Shown piece by piece: positions 27,120 to 36,222 of a stretch of 46,688 nucleotides of DNA. The stretch is from IMG/VR virus record IMGVR_UViG_3300044620_001600, positions 1 to 46,688 of that record; one strand, written 5' to 3'. The position numbers and the translations under genes are program-made. Each line of letters begins with the position of its first letter. The stretch's first letter is position 1. The notes beneath the pieces are model-generated. The model made no database searches and had not been told where the DNA came from. It saw only the letters and a list, made by a program, of their open reading frames with translations. This DNA comes from a virus.

Positions 27120-30011
27120 ATGGTAACACAATCCTCGAATCGTGTCAAGATCGATAAAAACAATCCTTGCCCTCACTGTGGTAAGCCTGATTGGTGCTAT
27201 ATGTACACATCCGAAGACGGCAATTTACTCTCGGTCTGCAATCGAGATCAGGAACCCGCAGCAGGATGGGAAAAATCTTCTAAAGTAGATAGTCAGGGCA
27301 AAACAATCTACTTTTTAAAAAAAGAAGTCAAATTTTCCGACTACAAAACCGAAAAAACTCAATATTTTCTTTATCCTCCTCTTACCAGTGGGGCGAGAAT
27401 CCGTGTGTGCCGGAAGGACTATCAAGAAGATGGTATTTGGAAAAAGGATATTAAACAGCAGCACTATACAGACAATGGTAAAACTTGGAAGTGGGGCATA
27501 GGTGATATTAAGTACAAAGATATACCTCTTTATCGTCAAGACCGCCTAGAAAAGGCTATTAAAGAAGGGACCCAGATATTTGTAGTAGAAGGCGAGACTA
27601 AGGTAGAAAGGCTTGAGTCGTTTGGGCTGGTTGCCACTTGCAATATAGGCGGATCAAACAAATGGCAGCCAGATCACACGAAAGCTTTAAAGGGAGCAAA
27701 TCTGATTTTATGCCCTGATCGCGACAAAGGGGGAGTGGCTCACTGCCAGAAAATTTATCAAGATTTCCCCGATGCAAAATGGCTTTATGCCTATCCAGAT
27801 TCTCCTTTGTGGAATCATTTACCAGATTCTCAAGGGGTAGATATTCTTAATTGGATTGAAGAAAAGAAGGTAACTCTCGATACATTGTTAACTTCGATAG
27901 TTGATAAACCAAGAGAAATAAAAGAGAGCAAAGAAAAAGAAGTCACAGTAACAGAAACGATGACTTTTCAAGACCTAATAACAGCTATTGACGGCTGTAT
28001 TGGTCAGGAAGAAATCACCCGAACTCAGTGGCAAGAAAAAGTTGATCTGTGGGCAAAAGCCACTGGTAAGAAACCATCGGACATACGACATTTAATTGAA
28101 ATCCGTAAAACAGAAATAGCAGAAGGGGACGCTATCAAATCAGGATTAGAAGGGTTCCTGAAAGGTAAGCATTATCAGCAGAAAGAGATTGATCTTTTTG
28201 AGATACTTCCGAAACCTTTAGCCGAAGCGATTATAAGCCGTGCCAAGACATTAAATCAACCCCCAATCAGATTACTGCATTCTTTATGGCCAATACTAGG
28301 AGCTATTTTAGGAAGTCGGTTTGCAATTAACCTCCGAACTACTGTAAGAGAAAGGGAATGCTGGAAGGAATACCCGATATTCTATTGTGCAGATTTGGGC
28401 GGGGTTTCCACTGGTAAAACTCTCACTCAAAACGAAGTTTGTCGGGTTTTGAAAAGAAAAGATTTAGCCGAGCAGAAAAGAGTTACTAAGGAACAATCCA
28501 CACTAGACGATCTAAAAGCTGCGTGGCAAGAGATGTCAGCGTCAGATCGCAAGGCAAACAAAACAAACGCTGAAATCAACCCTCGTCTTTATGAGAAAGA
28601 ACACTGTCAGGCGCGTCGGTGGTTTTACGATGAAGGCACTCTTGATGGCATCTTAAAAACGATGTCCTCGCAACCTTCTTGGCAAGGTGGGGTAGTCGTA
28701 TATGACGAATTATCGGGATTTTTTGAAGGATTAAATCAGTACCGATCAGGTGGTAAAGGTAATGACCGGCAAAGAGATTTAAGCAACTGGAATGGCCCTA
28801 TCCGAAACACCTTCGATAGAGCAAACAAAGACAATCGATACTATTTAGATGGGCAAACACTTAATAAATTAGGTGGGATACAAGTCGAGAAACTCAGGAA
28901 ATATCTTGATTTATCTAATGATGTCGATGGGGCAGTTTCTCGGTATCTTTTCTTGCTACACGAACCCCTTGATCCTCGTCCTGGTAAGCCGCCAGAAGAC
29001 CCTAATTCTATTGATGAGTGTATCGAAACACTGGTCAATCAAATCAGTGGAATTAGTCTAGAAGCTGATGAAAATGGGATTATCGATCCTTATAATTGCT
29101 GGTTTAGCGAAATCGGAGAAAGTTATGCCTGGGGTATTAAGTATCACTACGAGATACTTATTAAGAAGTATCGAGCGATTAATCCATCATTTGCTTCCTA
29201 CCTAGGCAAACAAATGAAGACCTTTTTAAGGCTTACATTAAGTATCCATCTTCTCAATTGGATATTTGATCCAGACAATACTAATCTTTACAGTATTCCT
29301 GTGCAAACAGCCATTAAAGCTGCTAAGATGACCGACTTCTATATCAGTCAATTCTTGACAATTCAAGGAGTCACATCTCAGGATGAAAATCCAGTACAGG
29401 GAATTTTATCCGAAATCTGGGAGATCGTTAAAAGCGCAGGTCAAATTAAACCTCGGGACGTTGCCCAAAAATTCGGCGGGCGTAAAATTAATGGGGAAAA
29501 AGTAAATACATCTATCGCCCGTACCCTACTTACTCAGTTGGAACAAGCTGGTTATGGACGACTAGAGATCAAATCAAGGGGTATGGTATTACACTATCAA
29601 GAGCCAAAAGAATTAGAAACTTTTGAGATAGAGGATGAATCCCTAGAATACCAATCAGAGATAAAAGAAGAAATTGTCCAGGCTCCCACTCCCACACCAA
29701 AACCCGAACCAGTTTCTGACACTGAGATAGTAGAAGTTGAATCAGAGCCAGTCGATGAGTTATCGGCTGATGGTGTCCATATCGATAGCCTCCCTGATCT
29801 TGAAAAAGAAACCGTATTAATACGAACGGCTGCATCTGTAGAGATAGGAGAGCGAACTATCCCACCAAGAGCGGTCGGAAAAGTTATAGAAGCAACTTTT
29901 GACACTTTTGACAATCAATGGCTTTTGAGGGTAGAAACTACCTTAAATGGGTCTGCGATCACTTTTTCAATTCCATTCTCTAACTGTTATCTACAGGATA
30001 TAAATACCTAA
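27120..30011 (+). CDS. Primase-helicase (Zn finger, Toprim-like, DUF3987 ATPase), 963 aa
   Basis: This is the main replication gene of the window. Residues 13-45 form a zinc-binding motif (C17, C20, C26, C40). A Toprim-type region follows, with FVVEGETKVE (Glu157) and LCPDRDKGG (Asp200, Asp202). The second half is a DUF3987 helicase-like ATPase: Walker A GGVSTGKT (Lys433) and Walker B-type VVYDELSG (Asp529/Glu530), with a conserved stretch ending AVSRYLFLLHEPLDPRPG. A Pro/Glu-rich linker (~870-905) precedes a small C-terminal beta domain. It should make primers and unwind DNA at the phage origin. ATG 27120 has no evident ribosome binding site. Its stop overlaps the next gene's start (TAATGA). 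Confidence 0.85.
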   Translation: MVTQSSNRVKIDKNNPCPHCGKPDWCYMYTSEDGNLLSVCNRDQEPAAGWEKSSKVDSQGKTIYFLKKEVKFSDYKTEKTQYFLYPPLTSGARIRVCRKDYQEDGIWKKDIKQQHYTDNGKTWKWGIGDIKYKDIPLYRQDRLEKAIKEGTQIFVVEGETKVERLESFGLVATCNIGGSNKWQPDHTKALKGANLILCPDRDKGGVAHCQKIYQDFPDAKWLYAYPDSPLWNHLPDSQGVDILNWIEEKKVTLDTLLTSIVDKPREIKESKEKEVTVTETMTFQDLITAIDGCIGQEEITRTQWQEKVDLWAKATGKKPSDIRHLIEIRKTEIAEGDAIKSGLEGFLKGKHYQQKEIDLFEILPKPLAEAIISRAKTLNQPPIRLLHSLWPILGAILGSRFAINLRTTVRERECWKEYPIFYCADLGGVSTGKTLTQNEVCRVLKRKDLAEQKRVTKEQSTLDDLKAAWQEMSASDRKANKTNAEINPRLYEKEHCQARRWFYDEGTLDGILKTMSSQPSWQGGVVVYDELSGFFEGLNQYRSGGKGNDRQRDLSNWNGPIRNTFDRANKDNRYYLDGQTLNKLGGIQVEKLRKYLDLSNDVDGAVSRYLFLLHEPLDPRPGKPPEDPNSIDECIETLVNQISGISLEADENGIIDPYNCWFSEIGESYAWGIKYHYEILIKKYRAINPSFASYLGKQMKTFLRLTLSIHLLNWIFDPDNTNLYSIPVQTAIKAAKMTDFYISQFLTIQGVTSQDENPVQGILSEIWEIVKSAGQIKPRDVAQKFGGRKINGEKVNTSIARTLLTQLEQAGYGRLEIKSRGMVLHYQEPKELETFEIEDESLEYQSEIKEEIVQAPTPTPKPEPVSDTEIVEVESEPVDELSADGVHIDSLPDLEKETVLIRTAASVEIGERTIPPRAVGKVIEATFDTFDNQWLLRVETTLNGSAITFSIPFSNCYLQDINT

Positions 30012-30214
30012 TGATCGGACAATACCTTCCCTCTCGATACCCTGAAAAGGTTTATCGTGTCAATTCCTATGGACGTATTTTCCCCCGGTGCAAACCACTG
30101 GGGATTGTTAAGACTGCTATGGGAATCTACTATCACTTTGAGTCACTCGATCACCTCACAAAAGGAGAACATTTTTACTGTTTTAGAAAAGAAGATTTCA
30201 CAGAAATTTCTTGA
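30011..30214 (+). CDS. Small hypothetical protein (67 aa)
   Basis: The ATG shares a base with the stop of the primase gene, so it is translationally coupled. The protein is basic and aromatic (LPSRYPEKVYRVNSYGRIFP, then MGIYYHFESLDHLTKGEHFY) and is probably a small beta fold. Function not recognised. Its 3' end overlaps the promoter at 30211. Confidence 0.65.
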   Translation: MIGQYLPSRYPEKVYRVNSYGRIFPRCKPLGIVKTAMGIYYHFESLDHLTKGEHFYCFRKEDFTEIS

Positions 30215-30239
30215 CAATTCTAGTAAAATAATGTAAGAT
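30211..30239 (+). promoter_or_regulatory. Promoter of the small-gene cluster
   Basis: TTGACA (30211-30216), 17-nt spacer starting ATTCTAGTA, TAAGAT (30234-30239). Very close to the early promoter at 21055. AAGGAG (30254-30259) then precedes ATG 30266. Confidence 0.8.
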
Positions 30240-30265
30240 TTAAGTAATGAATCAAGGAGAAAATC

Positions 30266-30454
30266 ATGAGGCTTATTGCAAATATGGACACTGCTAAAAT
30301 TAGTTATTACGCTGATTTTTACGCAGAACAATATCGAATTTCCAAGCAAGAAACTGGGGAAAATGTACGCAAAAAACGTGACGTTTTATACTCGAAAATC
30401 AAAGAGTATAATAAAATTTTAGAACAGCGTGGATTTGAAAAAGTAAAGGTGTAA
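30266..30454 (+). CDS. Small hypothetical protein (62 aa)
   Basis: It has a consensus ribosome binding site (AAGGAG) and a strong promoter. The protein is helical, rich in Lys and Tyr (MDTAKISYYADFYAEQYRIS, then KKRDVLYSKIKEYNKILEQR). Basic helical proteins expressed early are often host-takeover or nucleic-acid-binding factors, but nothing specific is seen. Confidence 0.65.
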   Translation: MRLIANMDTAKISYYADFYAEQYRISKQETGENVRKKRDVLYSKIKEYNKILEQRGFEKVKV

Positions 30455-30456
30455 TC

Positions 30457-30618
30457 ATGGCAAAAGAAACTAAAAAAGCATGGGCTAAATTATCAAGTCA
30501 GGATGACATTGATAAAAACAAAGGACTTATCAGAGGGACAGATGAGCAAGAGTCTGCCAAAAGATTTAAAGCGCACCTAGATCACTGCAAAAGACACCTA
30601 AAGGATTGGAGAAAATGA
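30457..30618 (+). CDS. Small hypothetical protein (53 aa)
   Basis: ATG 30457 lies 2 nt after the previous stop. The protein starts MAKETKKAWAKLSSQDDIDK and ends in a basic, His-rich helix (FKAHLDHCKRHLKDWRK). Its TGA overlaps the next ATG (ATGA), the usual sign of a real operon gene. Confidence 0.6.
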   Translation: MAKETKKAWAKLSSQDDIDKNKGLIRGTDEQESAKRFKAHLDHCKRHLKDWRK

Positions 30619-30767
30619 AATACACAATTAGGACAATAGATAGAAGAAATAAGCCTTGCAAGATTAAAGCTTCTATGCACGAAAGCCGGCTAATGGCTTA
30701 CTTGGACGCTTTAAGCCGCAACGGGCATCGTGGCATTGTAGTAGAAGAAACAGTAGGTATTTCCTAA
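30615..30767 (+). CDS. Small hypothetical protein (50 aa)
   Basis: It begins in the ATGA overlap with the previous gene. The sequence starts MKYTIRTIDRRNKPCKIKAS and ends GIVVEETVGIS, suggesting a small beta-alpha-beta fold. Function unknown. Confidence 0.6.
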   Translation: MKYTIRTIDRRNKPCKIKASMHESRLMAYLDALSRNGHRGIVVEETVGIS

Positions 30768-30792
30768 TAATTTCACCCAACAGGAGTAACAA

Positions 30793-31230
30793 ATGAACAC
30801 ATGGCAAATAGCGGAAAAGTTATTTAATTTTTGTGAGGGAAGATACCCAGATTTAAAATGGGTATGGAATTACTCTTATAATGATATTGATGGTTGTAAG
30901 GATATTCACTTTATTTTTGGTTCTTGCTCTTTGTTTAAACTAGAACTAGAAATTCGCTCAGAGGAAAAACAAGAGCGTTATTCTTACGAAAAAGAAGCTA
31001 CTTACGATTATATACTAGGGTTGCTTCTAATATCTCAATCAGAAGAAAAATCTTTACTTCCCTGGTCAGGTAGTTTTCAAGTAAGTCTAAACCATAATAA
31101 GGATAGCGAGTTAGAGTTTATGATTGCAACCCATGACGAGTGGAATGATGATAGCTGGAGTGTAGTAAAACAAGCCAGAAAAATAGTGAGAGAAATCTTT
31201 AATTTTATTGAAGACGAAATCCAAGAATAG
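30793..31230 (+). CDS. Hypothetical protein, paralogue pair A member 1 (145 aa)
   Basis: Its leader ACAGGAGTAACAAATG is the same as that of the following gene. The protein shares with it an N-terminal pattern (AEKLFNFCEGRYPDLKW) and a C-terminal one (VREIFNFIEDEIQE). The middle is acidic and beta-like. The two genes are probably an old tandem duplication. No catalytic or binding motif is recognised. Confidence 0.65.
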   Translation: MNTWQIAEKLFNFCEGRYPDLKWVWNYSYNDIDGCKDIHFIFGSCSLFKLELEIRSEEKQERYSYEKEATYDYILGLLLISQSEEKSLLPWSGSFQVSLNHNKDSELEFMIATHDEWNDDSWSVVKQARKIVREIFNFIEDEIQE

Positions 31231-31243
31231 ACAGGAGTAACAA

Positions 31244-31606
31244 ATGGACATAAAACAAGTAACAGAGAAAATATTGGAATTCTGCCACAGAAGTTATCCA
31301 AATTTAAGATGGAATCTTGGCTCTGAAAATAATATAATTCAGTGTCTACTTTTTCCTGATGAATTAATAATAGAGGTTTTTCTGGATAATCCGCTTAAGC
31401 GTATTTCATGCGAAGCGTATCATGTAGGCGCGTTTGAATTATGGATAAACCCTGACGATAGAGACAATAACTATTCTTATGAGAATCAAATAGCATTTGA
31501 TTATATTAGAAAGTCAAAATCTGATTATTTTGATAACAAATACAGAGAAACTCGAAAAGTAATGCTAGACATTTTCACTTTCATTCTCGATGAGATTCAA
31601 GAGTAA
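31244..31606 (+). CDS. Hypothetical protein, paralogue pair A member 2 (120 aa)
   Basis: It starts 14 nt after the previous gene with the identical leader. TEKILEFCHRSYPNLRW and MLDIFTFILDEIQE correspond to the same positions in member 1. The central region has changed a great deal. Highly divergent tandem copies of this sort are typical for proteins in conflict with host or rival factors, but this is inference. Confidence 0.65.
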   Translation: MDIKQVTEKILEFCHRSYPNLRWNLGSENNIIQCLLFPDELIIEVFLDNPLKRISCEAYHVGAFELWINPDDRDNNYSYENQIAFDYIRKSKSDYFDNKYRETRKVMLDIFTFILDEIQE

Positions 31607-31629
31607 AAGCATTACTAAGAGTTAAAACA

Positions 31630-31962
31630 ATGGCGACAAACAAAGAGTTAGGACTTCCGCCTAAAGGAACGTATCCAGCTAAGGTAATTGAAGTTATCGA
31701 TGATTTTAAAGTAGTAATAAACCGTGGTAAATTAAATTGTATCCGAATAGATACTTCTCATCTAGTTTATTCGATTACAAACAAGCCAATATACGATCCG
31801 ATAACTAGCGACTTCATTGGTCATCGTATTCTTTATAAAGGGTCAGGAATGATTATTTCTGTTGAAGAAAATACCTCTATTATTCAAGCTTGTAATAATT
31901 CTCGATACGACTGCAAGGAATTTGTCAATGTTTGTGTCAGCGATTTAGTTATTTGTATTTGA
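31630..31962 (+). CDS. Hypothetical beta-rich protein (110 aa)
   Basis: The protein reads as a chain of short beta strands (KGTYPAKVIEVIDDFKVVIN, then SGMIISVEENTSIIQA), perhaps an SH3- or OB-like barrel. No identified family. It separates the two paralogue pairs. Confidence 0.6.
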   Translation: MATNKELGLPPKGTYPAKVIEVIDDFKVVINRGKLNCIRIDTSHLVYSITNKPIYDPITSDFIGHRILYKGSGMIISVEENTSIIQACNNSRYDCKEFVNVCVSDLVICI

Positions 31963-31972
31963 GGTAATAACA

Positions 31973-32449
31973 ATGGAACTATTAAAAAAAGCGTCACTTA
32001 AAGAAATCAGAGATTTCTTTAAAAAAACTTTTGAGCAGATGAGTATCTCCGAATACGATACGGTGGACATCTCAGAGTGGGATACAGTCGCAGACGACAA
32101 ATGTATTCGTTTAATAGGAACTTTAGTAATTAAAGAAGATTATCTTTACAAAACTTATGGTAAGTTAATAAAAAACAAAAAGTATGAAGTTTTGATTGAA
32201 TGTCGAGAAATTTCGACTGAATATCAATTGATAAACAAATGCTTTGAAAAAATCACAATAGAAGGTACGTTAGGCGGGTCTTTGGTTGTCCTGCATTGGA
32301 ACTACAGTCTCGACAGAAACAATGAAGCCTCAAGATATAATCTTTATCCAAGCGGAAACAAAGAAGAGTTCAATATTTTGATTCCAGAAGCAACAAAAAT
32401 AATGGAAACTATCATAGGCTTTATTAAAACAATTGAGATCAAGGATTAA
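31973..32449 (+). CDS. Hypothetical protein, paralogue pair B member 1 (158 aa)
   Basis: GAGGTAATAACA precedes the ATG. The C-terminus (FNILIPEATKIMETIIGFIK) matches that of the next protein (LDILLPETKTIIKPILDFIE), as does the N-terminal LKEIRDFFKKTF against LKQIGVFCRETF. The fold looks like beta strands between two helices, and the end resembles pair A too, so all four may be distant relatives. Confidence 0.65.
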   Translation: MELLKKASLKEIRDFFKKTFEQMSISEYDTVDISEWDTVADDKCIRLIGTLVIKEDYLYKTYGKLIKNKKYEVLIECREISTEYQLINKCFEKITIEGTLGGSLVVLHWNYSLDRNNEASRYNLYPSGNKEEFNILIPEATKIMETIIGFIKTIEIKD

Positions 32450-32454
32450 TACTA

Positions 32455-32925
32455 ATGAACAAAATAGAAGCATTAAAACAAATTGGGGTTTTTTGTAGAG
32501 AAACTTTTAGTCAGTCTAATTACTCAGAATGGCAAATAAAGACAGAAGACGGATTTTCCTATCTACAAGGAACACTGCAAAAGAATACTATGTTTTCTCA
32601 AAGTCTAACTCAATGTCAATACAGGGTATGGATTGAATATCAAAATAAATATTCTAAAAAATTAATAGTTACAGTAGAAGCTTATTTAGCTTTAGAGTAT
32701 AATTCTGTACCTTATCTTAGTTGGGTTGAAATAAAATCAAACAAGAAAAAAATACAAGGAGATGGTAAACATTTGGATATTTTACTACCAGAAACAAAAA
32801 CAATAATAAAACCTATTTTAGACTTTATCGAAAATGAAATACAAATCAAAATAGATTTGTCTAAAAAGGTTAAAAAAGATAGTTGGTTACAATTGACCAT
32901 AGATTTTATTGAAACCAAAATATAA
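32455..32925 (+). CDS. Hypothetical protein, paralogue pair B member 2 (156 aa)
   Basis: Similar in plan to member 1, with a 25-residue C-terminal extension (KIDLSKKVKKDSWLQLTIDF) that ends by repeating the DFIE phrase. No motif is recognised. The gene ends 15 nt before the helicase gene. Confidence 0.65.
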   Translation: MNKIEALKQIGVFCRETFSQSNYSEWQIKTEDGFSYLQGTLQKNTMFSQSLTQCQYRVWIEYQNKYSKKLIVTVEAYLALEYNSVPYLSWVEIKSNKKKIQGDGKHLDILLPETKTIIKPILDFIENEIQIKIDLSKKVKKDSWLQLTIDFIETKI

Positions 32926-32939
32926 TCTGAAATAAAAAC

Positions 32940-34769
32940 ATGACACTAGCAATACAAACACAAACACTTTTTGCACCGACTAAACCACAAATTCAATTAA
33001 GAGATGACCAAAAAGCTCTTAAAAGAGAACTGTATGATGCTCTAAATCCAAAAATCTACAAAAGAGCCTTAGTCGTTGCCCCTTGCGGATGGGGTAAAAC
33101 AGTATTTTTTTGCCAGATAATTTACGATGCTGCTGTAAAAAGACAGCGACGGACTTTAATCGTAGTACCTTTTACGGTACTTATTGAGCAAACCCTAGAA
33201 ACTTTGGGGAAATTTGGATTAACTGCTGGAGTAATTGCTGGTAACTACAAAGAAGATAGAAACCAATTAGTACAAATTGCAACAACTCAAACCTTATCTA
33301 GAGGACGAGATATTACTTGGTTTAATCCCGAAGTAATACTAGCCGATGAAGTTCATCTATCAGCTTACTGCCAATGGTTTAAAGATAGCTTTCCCAATCT
33401 TAAAAACGGTAAGCAAACAACCTCAATCAAAGACATTCGTGACGAATTAGCAGTATTAGGTATCGCTGTAGAAAGAGAAGACATAGAGCCTTACAAAATT
33501 ACTTTTGAGGAAGCTAAAGAAAAATGCAAGCACCTTAGCCTAGTTCACGCTGAATCAAAAGAAATCTTACAAGAAATAAACTCGGCATGGGAAGTAATTC
33601 GTAAGCAACAGCACCTTTTTTCGGGGAAAACCCTACCAGTAGATAATCGCCTTGTAATTGGATTAACAGCAACCCCGTGGCGGTTATCGAAGCGTGAAGA
33701 GTTGGGAGATATTTTTGAGGTTCAAATAACTGGCCCCACTCCAAAAGAAATGATCGAACGTGGCGCGCTTGTCGGTTGTGTTTATTTTGGAACTAAAAAT
33801 AAAATTAATACTAAAGGAGTAAAAATTAATGGCGGTGATTTTGATGCTAGTCAGTTAGAGATTCGTTGTCTTGAGGCGGTAAAATCAACAGTTTCCGAGT
33901 ATCGCAGGCTCGGTCAAGGGAGACAATTTGTTTGTTTTGCTGCGGGTGTAGAACACGCTAAAAGCCTCTGTACAGAATTTAACGAGAGGGGTGTTCCCAC
34001 GGCCATTATCACAGCCGAAACACCAGAGCAGGAAAGAAGAGAAATATTTAGAAAAGTAGCTGAATTGAGATTGCGGGGGATTGTAAATATTAATACTTGT
34101 GGAATTGGATTTAATTTGCCCGCAATTTCTTGCATTATTCACGCTAGGCCAACTAAGAGCAGAACTCTTTATATTCAGATGACTGGTCGGGGTCAACGGC
34201 TTTGTAGCTGGTTAGACAAGATTGATTGTCTGATTTTGGATCAAGCGGGGAACGTAACCGAGCATGGATTTATCGAGGATGTAGAGTATCCTAAGCTTTT
34301 TACATCTTCTGATACCCAAAAAGGACAAGCTCCGACTAAAGAGTGCGAAAATTGCAATAAAATAACCTACGCTTCCGCTCGTATTTGTCCTCATTGTGGA
34401 CATGAATTTCCAACAAAAGAAAAGAAACAAATCGCTAACGAAAGACTAGAGATTATAATTCACGATAAAGATAGAGAATTATACCTAGCCTACAAGTACG
34501 CTCTCAAGGAAGCTTACAAAAAAGGTGAGCATATTGAAAGTGTCCGGGGATGGATGATCAAAACATTTAAAAATCCTAGACTAAGCAAAGACTGGATGCC
34601 CCCTAAATCTTGGAAGTTACACGCAATCTTCAAAAAAGACTATAATGAAAATGACTTGAATAATTACGAGGCTTACTTGAAAAGTCTTTGTAAAATCGAG
34701 AACAATAACTGGGTAAAAGCCAAGATGAAAGAGGAATTTGGAGATGTCTGGGACAATATTCGGCTCTAA
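32940..34769 (+). CDS. SF2 (DEAD/DEAH-like) DNA helicase with C-terminal zinc ribbon (609 aa)
   Basis: It has the complete set of superfamily 2 motifs: I APCGWGKT (Lys53), II DEVH (136-139), III TATP (243-246) and VI QMTGRGQR (412-419). An extra charged helical segment (~155-235) sits between motifs II and III. After the helicase core is a four-Cys zinc ribbon (468, 471, 482, 485; CENC...CPHC). Such phage helicases (UvsW-like or RAD25-like) act in replication-fork remodelling and recombination. No ribosome binding site is apparent. The 3' end overlaps the fibre gene by 26 nt, an odd junction between an early and a late gene. Confidence 0.88.
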   Translation: MTLAIQTQTLFAPTKPQIQLRDDQKALKRELYDALNPKIYKRALVVAPCGWGKTVFFCQIIYDAAVKRQRRTLIVVPFTVLIEQTLETLGKFGLTAGVIAGNYKEDRNQLVQIATTQTLSRGRDITWFNPEVILADEVHLSAYCQWFKDSFPNLKNGKQTTSIKDIRDELAVLGIAVEREDIEPYKITFEEAKEKCKHLSLVHAESKEILQEINSAWEVIRKQQHLFSGKTLPVDNRLVIGLTATPWRLSKREELGDIFEVQITGPTPKEMIERGALVGCVYFGTKNKINTKGVKINGGDFDASQLEIRCLEAVKSTVSEYRRLGQGRQFVCFAAGVEHAKSLCTEFNERGVPTAIITAETPEQERREIFRKVAELRLRGIVNINTCGIGFNLPAISCIIHARPTKSRTLYIQMTGRGQRLCSWLDKIDCLILDQAGNVTEHGFIEDVEYPKLFTSSDTQKGQAPTKECENCNKITYASARICPHCGHEFPTKEKKQIANERLEIIIHDKDRELYLAYKYALKEAYKKGEHIESVRGWMIKTFKNPRLSKDWMPPKSWKLHAIFKKDYNENDLNNYEAYLKSLCKIENNNWVKAKMKEEFGDVWDNIRL

Positions 34770-35670
34770 TGGATTATTACTGGCATCTTCCCAGGAATAC
34801 AAGGAACAAATAGCTAACGAGCTATTTAGACTTATTTCTATAGGCTCCGCGCCTATTCTTTCCTATACCCTTACCACACCCCCAATTCCTCAAAGTATAG
34901 ATAGCTACTATATTGTCCCCGCAGGAGCTACTGGGGCATGGGCGGGAAAAACTAATCAGATAGCTTATCCCGTAATTGGCTTGAATGGATTGCCTACAGG
35001 AACTTGGAAATTCTGGCAGCCTTTTACTGGACTAACAGTTTTTTCTGTTTCTGGAGAAGTAATATTTTTTAATGGTATAGATTGGCAAATAAGAGTCACG
35101 GGGGATATGCTTATCGTTGATTACGGGGGATCATCGTTCGGGACAGTGGCTAGATCTGATGAAATTGTAGGGAATCCTAGTAATGATACTTTCTACGGGA
35201 AAGAATCAGGAAATAAAGGATTCTTCGGTTTCTTCTCAAAAGTTTTATCAACTTCATTGACGGCTTTAAATATAACTACTGGTGGCGCAATAACTGCTAC
35301 TGATAATATTTTACAGGCTTTTGGCAAACTCCAAAATCAAATTAATAGTATTAATGATAATACCGAACAATATTCTGGGGACATAGAATCTCCTGTTGTT
35401 CAAACTTATCCTCTTGATTTCGCTTTATTAAAAGGGTATAATATCCTAAGCTTTAGTGCCGTAACTCAATCTGGTACAGCTACTATATCGGTTAGGATTA
35501 ATGGAATAAATATTCCTGGATTGAATAATTTATCTATTACTTCTACTCGATTAACTGTTCCCGTAACAACAGAGAATCTTCTTAGCGTAGGAAACAGGTT
35601 AGAACTTGTTGTTTCTGCTGTTGATAACCCTAAGCATTTATTTTTTACTATAGGAAGAAAATATGTCTAG
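34744..35670 (+). CDS. Tail fibre / structural protein with DUF2793-like segment (308 aa)
   Basis: ATG 34744 is chosen over an upstream in-frame TTG. Residues ~55-120 match the DUF2793 style (YYIVPAGATGAWAGKTNQIA, then FWQPFTGLTVFSVSGEVIFF), a module of phage tail proteins. The middle (ALNITTGGAITATDNILQAF) is typical for fibre stalks and the C-terminus is a beta sandwich. It probably lies at the tail tip and helps host recognition. It begins the second structural block. Confidence 0.72.
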   Translation: MSGTIFGSNGLLLASSQEYKEQIANELFRLISIGSAPILSYTLTTPPIPQSIDSYYIVPAGATGAWAGKTNQIAYPVIGLNGLPTGTWKFWQPFTGLTVFSVSGEVIFFNGIDWQIRVTGDMLIVDYGGSSFGTVARSDEIVGNPSNDTFYGKESGNKGFFGFFSKVLSTSLTALNITTGGAITATDNILQAFGKLQNQINSINDNTEQYSGDIESPVVQTYPLDFALLKGYNILSFSAVTQSGTATISVRINGINIPGLNNLSITSTRLTVPVTTENLLSVGNRLELVVSAVDNPKHLFFTIGRKYV

Positions 35671-36211
35671 ATGGTTGCACTGGCCAGGTACAATGGTGGT
35701 CGTAAATCTTGTTAGTAATTTAACTCAAACAACTAACTCAGGATTTTCGATAAATAATAATCAATGGCTACGTTCAAGTTTTACGACTGGCAGTGGCAGT
35801 TATGGCTATACTATTAACTCGGTCACTCTTCGGTTAGCAAAATTGACTGCAAATCCCAATTTATTTGTCAGGCTCTATAAAGACAGCCCTGGAGGACTCG
35901 GGAGTTTGATAGCCAGTTTTACCAACCCTAGTTTCACTCTTAACACTACTAGGGATTACATTTTTACTATTACTAATCCGCAAATATTAACCGCTAATAC
36001 TACTTACTGGCTAGTTGCTGGGATTTCAGGGGGCAGTGGGCAAGATTTTTGGGGCTTTACTACCTCACCCGACCAAACAGGGCTTCCTGGCTGGTCGATT
36101 GGTGATAGTCCCTTTTATAGTAATGATCAAGGAGGTACTTGGGATAATAGTTTTGCTACTACATTTAGCGCTTTTCAATTCAACGTTAACGGACAAGATC
36201 ATTCTTTATAA
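35663..36211 (+). CDS. Adhesin-like protein with choice-of-anchor-type beta domain (182 aa)
   Basis: The sequence (TTNSGFSINNNQWLRSSFTT, FVRLYKDSPGGLGSLIASF, TANTTYWLVAGISGG) has the pattern of choice-of-anchor R domains found in cyanobacterial surface proteins. It overlaps the fibre gene by 8 nt. A host-derived surface domain in a tail gene suggests receptor binding or mimicry. There is no signal peptide or PEP-CTERM sorting signal. Confidence 0.65.
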   Translation: MSRWLHWPGTMVVVNLVSNLTQTTNSGFSINNNQWLRSSFTTGSGSYGYTINSVTLRLAKLTANPNLFVRLYKDSPGGLGSLIASFTNPSFTLNTTRDYIFTITNPQILTANTTYWLVAGISGGSGQDFWGFTTSPDQTGLPGWSIGDSPFYSNDQGGTWDNSFATTFSAFQFNVNGQDHSL

Positions 36212-36222
36212 AATTACACTCT

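Noticed and set aside
33535-34430. Several minus-strand frames inside the helicase gene
   Set aside because: Antisense shadows of a gene with all its motifs intact.
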